A DNA stretch of 64,000 nucleotides from Chamaelirium japonicum (lineage: Eukaryota > Streptophyta > Magnoliopsida > Liliales > Melanthiaceae), in the NCBI GenBank assembly GCA_947650365.1, contig OX393553.1:65537611-65601610 (forward strand). The letters run 5' to 3'. Every line of letters starts with the position of its first letter. Positions within the stretch are counted from its first letter, which is position 1. The notes beneath the pieces were generated by a model. That model searched no databases. It was not told the DNA's origin and was given only the letters and a program-made list of their open reading frames with translations. The position numbers were made by a program, and so were the translations under genes. Below, one piece after another: positions 56,876 through 64,000 of this stretch.

Positions 56876-57128
56876 GGGTAAATTACACGTAGACCACCTG
56901 TAGTTTGATCGATTATCACTTACACCCTCTCATTTTTAAAACCCTACAAATGCCCCTCTATTGTTTGAAAAACCATACACATAGACCCCCTTTGGAGGCT
57001 GTGAACGTGATGTATTTTTCAAACTAGGGGGGGGGGGGGGGGGGGGGGGGGGGCATTTGCAGGGTTTTAAACATGAGAATGTCTAAGTGATAATCGGTCA
57101 AACTACATGGCTCTATGTGTAATTTATC
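56876..57128. mobile_element. Long-TIR MITE with a poly(G) centre
   Basis: The left arm GGTAAATTACACGTAGACC is mirrored by the right arm (ending GTGTAATTTATC), and TAGTTTGA(T/C)CGATTATCACTTA pairs within. Arms are about 80 bp each. A run of 26 G (57028-57053) sits before the right arm. Mutator-like by arm length; the flanks are A-rich, so a target duplication cannot be judged. Confidence 0.68.
57028..57053. repeat. Poly(G) tract, 26 bases
   Basis: An uninterrupted G run inside the MITE; its length is likely to be unstable in sequencing and in the genome. Confidence 0.92.
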
Positions 57129-57346
57129 AAAAAAAAAAAAAGATAGAGAATATCATTTTATCTGCGATTTGTTTGTTTCTACTAATAGTTTGCGCCAAGA
57201 ACAGAATCACTCAACTTTCGGGATTAAACGCTTGTAAGGACATTATGTCGCTTCTATGACGAGTTTGGATCCTTGGTCTATCTTGTGCTGGCGCACTAGC
57301 AAGTGATGTCTAGGCTACTATGGTAGTCACTTACAAAAGAAAGGGA

Positions 57347-57699
57347 TAAATTACAGAAACCTCCCCTGGACTATACACCGCATTTCAGATTGGTCCCTCA
57401 ATTTTTTTTTTTTAAAAAATTGATCCCTGAATTATGTTCCATCTGCATTTAGCCCCTTCCGTCATCATTTTATCCTGAAAATACCCTTATCATTTTCCAA
57501 TAAGACTCAAAATTATTTTAGAATATTTAACTTATGCTTGATAGGACAAGGATGTTTTTGAAATAAAAGTTGAAGAGGAGGCTATATGCAGACCTCGCAT
57601 AGTTTAGGGGTCAAATTGTTCAAAACAAAAAAAATCAAGGGACTAATATGAAATGAAGTGTATAATGCAAGGGAGGTTTTTGTAATTCAAGGGAATGGC
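57347..57699. mobile_element. Long-TIR MITE, about 350 bp
   Basis: The left arm GATAAATTACAGAAACCTCC continues TGGACTATACACCGCATTTC; the right arm carries the reverse complement of TTACAAAAACCTCCCTTGCA and TTATACACTTCATTTC. About 95 bp pair with perhaps 75-80% identity. It shares the GATAAATTACA start with the MITE at 56876, so the two may be related families. Confidence 0.66.
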
Positions 57700-57989
57700 T
57701 CAATGCAGTTCTTGTTGCAAAATAATCAGATCTGACAGTACCTGAAGATTATACAAGAATACATACAAAACTGCTTACTCCTCAGCTCCAACATATATAT
57801 GATCCATCAGTCCATGCACAAGACTGCCCTCCCTTTGGACCCGCCGCCGGGAGGCGCAGCCAGGTTCCGGCGAGACTGTGTGTCGCGGTTGGGATGTCCT
57901 GGTCCTGGCTGATGGTTCATTTGGCTCGATCGCACCGATGAGTCTTCTCCAGGATGCTTCCCCCCCCCATCCATCACCTGATATTCTTG
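57700..57989. other. Unassigned stretch before the LINE fragment
   Basis: A GC-rich block (57840-57960) with a run of C (57961-57968). An open frame continues into the LINE part, but its N-terminal text is not LINE-like. Confidence 0.4.
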
Positions 57990-58720
57990 TTTTTGTAATC
58001 AATCAATCGACCTTCATCAAGGAGAGGATGATCCTAGACAGCATTGCTATATCTCTGGAGGTCATTTATCACCTCAAGGAATCTCACAAGGAGGGTATAC
58101 TGCTCAAACTGAACTTCGAGAAGGCCTTCAATAGACTCAACTGAGGGTTCATTATGGAGGTCCTCGAAGCTGAAGTTTCTCTAGTAAACGGCTCAATTGG
58201 ACATGGGAATGCCTTTCCTCTTCCAAGCTCTCCTGCTCCATCAACAGGGAGATCAACAATCACTTCAAGTCAGGGAGAGGCTTGAAGCAGGGGTGCCCCC
58301 TCTCCCCTTTCCTCTATATTATGGCAGTGGACGTCTTCGACGCTATCATCAAACTAGCAGTTAATTAAGGGTTTTCTCAGTGGGGTGGGGGACCAGTCTT
58401 GGGCTATGGCTAACCTGCACTTCGCCGATGATTCCTTGCTCTTCTGTTGTGCTAAGAGAGAGCAGGTGGCGGTGTTGAAAATTATTCTTTACCGCTTTTA
58501 GGTAGCAATATGTCTAGAGATCAACTTCTCTAAATCTTTTCTTTTTTATGTAGGGCCTGGCCCGGATGAAGGGCTTTTTTTGGTGGCATGTGACTTGCAA
58601 GTACGACTATTTGTCCAGTTAGTTGGGGATCCCCATTAGTGATAGGAAGATAAGAAAGAAAGAACTGGTATAGGGTTATTGAGAAGATAATTTTAAGGCT
58701 AGCACGATTGAACCCCTCCC
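57990..58720 (+). mobile_element. LINE (L1-type) reverse transcriptase fragment, plus strand
   Basis: Reads INQSTFIKERMILDSIAI...EGILLKLNFEKAFNRLN (57995-58140), the usual 'Q.AFI.GR.I.D......E......K..G...K.DFEKA.D' block, then GRGLKQGCPLSPFLYIMAVD (58272-58335), a NLHFADDSLLFC active-site block (58410-58447, cf. FADD), and LGIPISDRKIRKKELV near 58625-58675. Several frameshifts and stops separate the blocks. The 5' part and 3' end are missing, so it is a dead fragment. Confidence 0.8.
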
Positions 58721-58788
58721 ACTAAATGAGAGTAAACTATTCCATTCAACTGTAAAACCACCCAAGTTGGACTCCAAGTCATTACCAA

Positions 58789-60270
58789 CCTTTTTTTTTG
58801 GTACACCAAACTTGTTCATGCCGTGATAATCTTCAAGTCCTCGCACACGAGGGTAGATAAACCAAAAGGAAAGTCAGCCTCCCAAGACCTTTCCAGGACA
58901 TGAAGCCGAGCCTCCTGGGCTAACCAGTGAGCAGCCCCATTGGCACCTCGAGGAATCCACTGGATTGCCGCCATATCAAGTTTATCCCAAGCCTGCATGC
59001 ACCTCGCACGAATGGGACAAATACAGCCGTGCATCCCTTCCCAACTACCAGCGCTTCTCGAGCATGTGTAGAATCAGTGAGCAACACCACCGGACAATAC
59101 GAAATGCTACCCATTGCCGTCAACGCCGCCATTATCGCCCATAGTTCAGCATGGATCGAAGAAGGCACCCGACACCGAAAAGAAGCAGCCGCTCTCAGTT
59201 GCTCATCACCCATGCCCCACTAGCCACATCCTCGGCAAATAAAAAGGACCCATTTGTCCATACAATGTAGAACGACTCCAGAGGTCCACCAGTGGCCAAC
59301 CCTCTGGCCCACATATGCCGTAGTAAGCTAGTCATCAACTCTTGCACCTGTCACGCCTCCATTGAGCAAAGCATGCCAATGCCTTCAAATAATTTCCTGC
59401 ACTGCCCCTTCCACAAAAACCACATAGAAGCCACCAAAATTTCCCCCGGAGTCGGTGTCTCTCTTCTCATCTCTACCGGCGATCGTAGTGCTAGAAGATC
59501 CACAGTATAAAAATCTAACACTGTGCACCTCTTAACACCCAACCAAAACTCCTGAGCTTTGAAACATAGCCAAAACACATGTTCTATATCTTCAGCCGGC
59601 TCACCATACCATGAGCAGCTACCATACTCAATGCCCGCATATTGCCTTAGTAGCTCCGCCGTCGGTAGTACCCGGTGCAAAACTTTCCACAAAAACAGTT
59701 GGATCTTTGATAGAACTCTGAGTTTCCACATCACGTCCCCCCTCCAATAGGGAGTATCAATCGCGACCACCATGTCCCCATCATGAATGTCTTCAACCAA
59801 TGGCCTGTACCTGAGTCCAATAGCAGCAGCTCCCGCACCCAACGTCTGAACATGCAAGACCGTGTTCCTCAACCATGTCGACGCCCCCCGTCCCGACCAC
59901 TGACGCCAGGACTCAACGTCGAGATAGTTCTGATTGCGGATCCACTGCGCTCCCACCTGTGCCCCCCTTAGGATGTACCACAGATTGGCCACTCCCAACT
60001 CAGATTGTCGTGTAACAAACCTCGGGATTTGGAGGCCGTCCTCTCCCTTGAGCTTGGTGAGAGCATCCCAAGAAAGGAGATGTATATGCCGGGATCCATG
60101 TGAATCTCCCCAAAAAAATGCCCTGCACAACTGGTCCAATCGATGGAGAACTCCCTCGGGCAGGTCTCCATTACTCAACAAATGTAGCGGGACCGCAGCC
60201 AACACCGATCTTAGCAACTCAAGCCGGCCTGCCTGAGATAATAATTTAGCTTTCCAACCTGAACTCAACC
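58789..60270 (-). mobile_element. LINE 3' half with zinc-binding and RNase H domains, minus strand
   Basis: From the 5' truncation near 60270: a reverse-transcriptase tail (GWKAKLLSQAGRLELLRSVL), then LCRAFFWGDSHGSRHIHLLS, the zf-RVT region (RGDVMWKLRVLSKIQLFLWK; CSWYGEPAEDIEHVFWLC) in a 305-residue frame (60268-59351), then RNase H pieces (SIHAELWAIMAALTAMG near 59160; IQWIPRGANGAAHWLAQEA near 58950) in two other frames. It ends at a T run on the plus strand (58791-58799), its poly(A) tail. At least two frame changes; inactive. A 7-base CATTACC on both flanks (58779, 60274) is a weak candidate target duplication. Confidence 0.82.
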
Positions 60271-60395
60271 ATTACCTACTGAACTCAAATTTATTTATTT
60301 AGGTCTAGCTGAGACATTTCCTGTGATTATTTCTTCTGAGTGGGCATAAAGAGTTGGAAGAGAAGTTGATTAGTGTTATCAGATAACATAGGTAA

Positions 60396-60411
60396 GAGCA
60401 TCTCCAACCGG
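60396..60411 (+). repeat. Left terminal inverted repeat of the Harbinger element
   Basis: GAGCATCTCCAACCGG; the partner copy is expected beyond the window. A second CTCCAACCGCCTCCGAACCGG-like text at 60501 echoes it. Confidence 0.65.
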
Positions 60412-60708
60412 CTCTGAAGCTCGGAGGTGCTCCGAAGCAAGTGGGGCCCGCATTTTGCTGCCACCTCATCGGAGGCATCTTCGGTGAGAGGGTCAGCTCC
60501 AACCGCCTCCGAACCGGATGTCCGAGGCTTTTGCACAAAACACCCTACCCATTTTCAAGTTATCCAAACTCTCCAATTTGACTCCAAACCCCACCCACCT
60601 TAAATTTTTTTTCCACACATCAATTTAAATATTAAAAAAATAGATAAAATTATAAAAAAATTATGAATAACTTATTAAAAAATATATAATACTTTTAACG
60701 GTTACATT

Positions 60709-61020
60709 TATTTCCGTTGGGTATGATCCGCAAAGCGGCTCACATATCCACCATAAACAATTCATTTCTATCTGTTGGGCACGATCTACGAATCGACACA
60801 CATTCCAAAAGCCGAACAGATAGATTTCTATCTGTTGGACACGATCTGCGAGATGACACGTATTTCAAGGGATAAACTAATAAATTTCTATCCGTTGGGC
60901 ACGATATGAGAGGTGGCTCGCATTTCAAGAACCAAACTGATGGATTTATATCCGTTGGGCACAACAAGCGAGGTGGCACGTATTACCACCACCAACGGAT
61001 AGATATCTATCCGTTGGAAA
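60709..61020 (+). repeat. Subterminal tandem repeats, about 60-bp unit, five copies
   Basis: Each unit starts TTTCTATCCGTTGGGCACGA (with drift) followed by GCGAGGTGGCACGTATTTC. They stand just upstream of the transposase promoter. In Harbinger elements, subterminal repeats are known or suspected binding sites for the transposase/Myb pair. Confidence 0.82.
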
Positions 61021-61026
61021 TTTTTC

Positions 61027-61034
61027 TATATAAA
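61027..61034 (+). promoter_or_regulatory. TATA box of the Harbinger transposase
   Basis: TATATAAA about 75 bp upstream of the ATG at 61103, between the subterminal repeats and the gene. Confidence 0.6.
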
Positions 61035-61102
61035 GATGAGGCTTCTCTTATCACACCATCACAAATTCAAGCTTTGTCCAAACCATCCACTCTCCAAACA
61101 CC

Positions 61103-62398
61103 ATGTCCAGTTTGAGCCCCACCAACAGCACGTCGAGCAGCAGCGACGATAGCTCCACCCGTAGAATGTTATTTCTTCTGGGAGCCACCGCGTGCGAGGA
61201 AGAGCAGCAAGCTGAAAGTTCACGCCGACGTAGAAGACGCGGCTCTGTACCAGGCCACGCCATGCTTGATCGTAGTAGACTGGAAGGCCATAATCGGCTA
61301 TTCCAGGATTACTTCGCCGATCAGTCAACTTATATTCCTTACCAGTTCCGACGGAGATTCAGGATGAGTCGTCTTCTCTTCCTGCGGATCCACGATGCAA
61401 TCGTGGACCACGACAACTACTTCGTCCAAAAGAGGGACAATGCTGGAAGATTAGGACTATCCAGTCTTCAAAAGACTACGACCGCTATGTGGATGCTCGC
61501 GTATGGAGCATCCGCCGATTCCGTGGATGACTACGTTCGGATCGGAGAAAGTACTTTGATCGAGAGCTTGCAGAGGTTTGTTCAAGCGGTCATCAACGTC
61601 TTTGGGGAGGAGTATCTTCGTTCACCCAATAACGAAGATGTTGCATGACTCCTCGCAGAAGGTGAACAACGAGGGTTTCCAAGCATGCTCGGAAGCATTG
61701 ATTGCATGCACTGGAAGTGGAAGAACTGCCCAACAGCTTGGCAAGGTATGTACACTGGCCATATTCATGAGCCAACAATTATTTTAGAAGCTGTAGCTAG
61801 CAAAGATCTATGGATCTGGCACTCCTTCGTCGGGCTGCCAGGGTCTCACAATGATATCAACGTCCTCGATCGTTCACCGGTCTTCAGGCAACTTGCAGAG
61901 GGAAGAGCTGCCCCATGTAATTTTACAATCAATGGCCATGACTATAATATGGGATACTATCTCGCCGATGGGATTTACCCCTCATGGTCAACACTAGTGA
62001 AGACCATCCCAGCACCTCGAGGAAACAAAAATAAGTATTTTGCTCAACAGCAAGAGGGGGCACGGAAGGATGTCGAGCGAGCTTTCGGAGTGTTGCAAGC
62101 CCGATTTGCGATAGTAAGAGGACCGGCACGTTTTTGGCAGCCGAATATGTGTATAGACATTATGACAGCCTGCATTATAATGCATAATATGATTGTTGAA
62201 GATGAACGAGATCTTCACCACGATCTCGACTTTGATGTCCCCGATGTAACACCAACTGTAGAAGCTTCTCACGAGCACACGGTGCATCTGATGGAGTTTA
62301 TCCAGAACCATCATCGGACAAGGAGCAAGGAAACCCACGACCAACTTCAAAATGATTTGATAGAGCATTTGTGGCAACTCAAGGGATCTCAAGTTTAA
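61103..62398 (+). pseudogene. PIF/Harbinger transposase (DDE), one in-frame stop
   Basis: A 431-codon frame from MSSLSPTNSTSSSS to LKGSQV. The N-terminal half holds a basic stretch (SSRRRRRRGS) and the DNA-binding-type helical region (about 80-175, FRMSRLLFLRIHDAIV, MWMLAYGASADSVDDY). The catalytic half carries GSIDCMHW (Asp200), YYLADGIYP (Asp289) and VERAFG (Glu325); Asp289 and Glu325 have 35 residues between them, a DDE spacing fitting this family. A TGA at codon 182 (61646-61648) lies where relatives commonly have Arg (ARLL.I.E.RGFP), so a CGA-to-TGA change is likely. Otherwise the frame is open. It may be recently inactivated, or rely on low read-through. Its partner is the Myb-like gene facing it. 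Confidence 0.87.
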
Positions 62399-62601
62399 GA
62401 TAATGTTTTTTTATTTTAATGTAATTGTCTCGAACTTATTCAAGTTCTTGTACGCGCTTTCAATTTCAATAATAAAAGTATTTTTATTGAATGCCAAAAG
62501 AGTTCAACACCTAATACAATCTACTGAAAATTACAACATTTAAATAATTCAAGAAAGTCATATCTCTAATTAAAGCTACTACATATTACACTTCAAAGAA
62601 A
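62399..62601. other. Intergenic region between the convergent Harbinger genes
   Basis: About 200 bp, AT-rich, with AATAATAAAAG (62468) downstream of the transposase stop, a plausible poly(A) signal. Confidence 0.5.
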
Positions 62602-63743
62602 TCATAACCCTTTCCGAGCTAGAATCTCAGCCTTGCGTAGTTCGAAATAATCTCGCTCTACCTGTGAGAGCCCCGTGAGATCCTTCATCATGATCGCATC
62701 ATCCAATTTCTGTTGCTTTCGTGCTTTCTTTTGAGACTCGGTTTGTGCTTGCAACTTTGCGACTTCGACCATAGTTGCGTTTTCGGTATTCTTATCCCTT
62801 CTCTCTTTCCTCTCCTTCCTGGATTGTTCCTTATCCATCTTCATCCATGCGAATGCCTCCCTGAATAGGTTGGAGGCGGATTCGCTGCTTTCTCCATCGA
62901 TTACCACCTGACCTTTACGCTTCCTTGCCAATTTTGCTGCTTTCCTCCCCTCCGGCCTTTGCATCTCGGTAGGCCCGTCATCTTCATCCCCGAGGCTCAT
63001 AACATCTGGGGTTGCTGGAGAGGAGGTGTTTGGTGATGAATCAAACTCCTTCCCTCTCCTCGGCTCTGTCCTTACTTGATTCCAGGATTGTGTTTGCTGT
63101 ATCCATTTTTGCTGATGTCGTAGCTCCACCCAGCAATGCTCGAATTTGAATGACTCGTGATAGAGATTATTGTAAAGAAGTTTTGCATCTGCTAGCTACA
63201 TAAATAATTTAAAATAAATTAAAATCATAGGCGGTATAACTATTTAAACAAAATCACTCGCTAATAAGTATTTACCTGGTCAACAAGTCCGGTACCAGAT
63301 CTCGGTCGTCCTTCGATTTGGCTAACACACCCGCAAAATTTGTTGACCGACATTTGAATGGCCGACCATCGATGCATCATCTGGCTTTGGGTTCGTTCGA
63401 ACGTACAGTGGGTATTGTACTTGCTGTAATATTCAAAAATTCTTGCCCAAAAATGAAGTCGTGGTTGACCGATACCTTGGATTGCATCTTGGCTCGTGTT
63501 GAGCCATGCGGACACGAGCAATCTATCCTCGGGGGTGGTCCAGTTTCCTCCCCGCTTGTAAGACTTCTTTTTCCCCACGATCGATGCTTGTTCGGACGAT
63601 GCCTCTTCTTTCGTCGTTGCCTCCTTCTCCGGAATTGAGAACATCGGGTTCCCATCGACTCGATCGCTACTCATGTATGCAGTGAAGGTCGATTCATCAC
63701 CGGTGAGGAATTGAGAGTAAGAAAAATTTTGATACGGATCCAT
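62602..63743 (-). CDS. Harbinger Myb/SANT-like accessory protein, two exons
   Basis: Exon 1 is 63743-63276 (156 codons, MDPYQNFSYSQFLTG to GTGLVDQ) and exon 2 is 63195-62602 (197 codons and stop). The 80-bp intron (63275-63196) has GTAAAT...TGTAG borders and splits between codons, giving 353 residues. Domains: an acidic/Ser N-terminus, a Myb/SANT-like trihelix (about 66-140, GNWTTPEDRLLVSAWLNTSQ, then FWARIFEYYSK, QMMHRWSAIQ), the KFEHCWVELRHQQKW junction, then a lysine-rich coiled C-terminus (NAM-associated type, about 225-353). Such proteins bind element ends and import the transposase. No stop or frameshift is seen, unlike its partner. Confidence 0.87.
63196..63275 (-). other. Intron of the Myb-like gene
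   Basis: 80 bp, AT-rich, GT at 63275-63274 and AG at 63197-63196; removal keeps phase 0 and joins two conserved segments. Confidence 0.8.
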
Positions 63744-63840
63744 ATGCTAGTAGGTGGGTGGAAAAAATCATAATTTATTTTGAAATGGGGTGGGAGAATG
63801 AAGAATGGTGGGAGGATGAAGAATGATGGGTAGAAGGGGG

Positions 63841-63848
63841 TATTTATA
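63841..63848 (-). promoter_or_regulatory. TATA box of the Myb-like gene
   Basis: Plus-strand TATTTATA reads TATAAATA on the minus strand, about 100 bp upstream of the ATG at 63743. Confidence 0.5.
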
Positions 63849-64000
63849 GATTTTCAAAAAAAAAAAATATAATTTTTAGAATTTTTTAACCTATTCTTTT
63901 TTATTTTAAAATAATCACAAACATTGGAATTAGGGGCAACGGTCCAAAATGTAGTCGTTGCTCGTAGTTGTTGCCCCGTAGCCGTTGCTCCTCGATCGGA
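63849..64000. other. Right subterminal region of the Harbinger element
   Basis: AT-rich, then from 63934 repeated GGCAACGG / GTCGTTGCTCG / GTTGCCCCG words, echoing the CCGTTGGGCACGA motif of the left repeats in inverted form (CGTTGC, GCAACG). The terminal repeat is not reached. Confidence 0.55.

Larger units (their letters stand above)
60396..64000. mobile_element. PIF/Harbinger DNA transposon, right end outside window
   Basis: The left end GAGCATCTCCAACCGG, preceded by TAA (60393-60395), matches the PIF/Harbinger pattern of 3-bp TAA/TTA target sites. Inside are subterminal repeats, a transposase on the plus strand and a Myb/SANT-like protein on the minus strand facing it, the standard two-gene convergent layout. 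At the right edge, GTTGCCCC/GTTGCTCC words begin, but the mirrored CGGTTGGAGATGCTC end has not been reached by base 64000. Confidence 0.88.

Noticed and set aside
60709-61020. CRISPR-like array from five regular 60-bp repeats
   Set aside because: Units are contiguous with drift and no unique spacers, in a plant DNA transposon.

Overview
The window is nuclear DNA of a flowering plant. It holds one clear host gene, for the starch-debranching-enzyme subunit isoamylase 2 (ISA2), set in dense layers of transposable elements: Ty1/copia (Angela-like and others), Ty3/gypsy, a SMART-like TRIM, LINE, hAT, MITE and PIF/Harbinger. I cannot place the plant more finely from sequence alone. No CRISPR array, rRNA or convincing tRNA gene was seen.

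Layout. 1-14108: two Angela-like copia elements. The plus-strand one (cut by the window edge) appears to have inserted into the 3' LTR of the minus-strand one, which in turn seems to sit in the end of a hAT-like repeat (14109-14590). 14908-17482: a 2.6 kb solo LTR with a perfect 5-bp target duplication (GATAA). 17488-20553: degenerate and inverted repeats, no certain gene. 20554-23689: three small hAT-like elements with 8-bp target duplications, one holding a hairpin element inside a (TA)n tract. 23729-41056: the most striking structure, a tandem LTR-internal-LTR-internal-LTR array of a small non-autonomous gypsy-like element (gag-protease plus an unknown ORF, no polymerase), flanked by a single ATATG duplication. 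Two of its three LTRs carry the same nested copia element; the third shows the empty site. The repeat period is 7,952 bp and the two copies are nearly identical. 41318-43413: a SMART-like TRIM array fused with a copia remnant. 44741-50290: an old gypsy remnant and degenerate minisatellites.

51838-54519: the ISA2 gene, intronless in its coding part, with the substitutions at catalytic positions that mark ISA2 as the non-catalytic partner of ISA1. 54520-57760: an LTR-like stretch and two long-TIR MITEs. 57990-60270: two LINE remnants of opposite polarity. 60396 to the window end: a nearly complete PIF/Harbinger DNA transposon with TAA target site, subterminal repeats, a DDE transposase broken by one in-frame TGA, and a convergent two-exon Myb/SANT-like partner gene that reads through intact. 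Its right terminal repeat lies beyond the window.

Only ISA2 is a host gene with a supportable cellular role. The transposase and Myb-like gene belong together as the two proteins of one Harbinger element. All coordinates and motifs were read by eye; no database search was possible.
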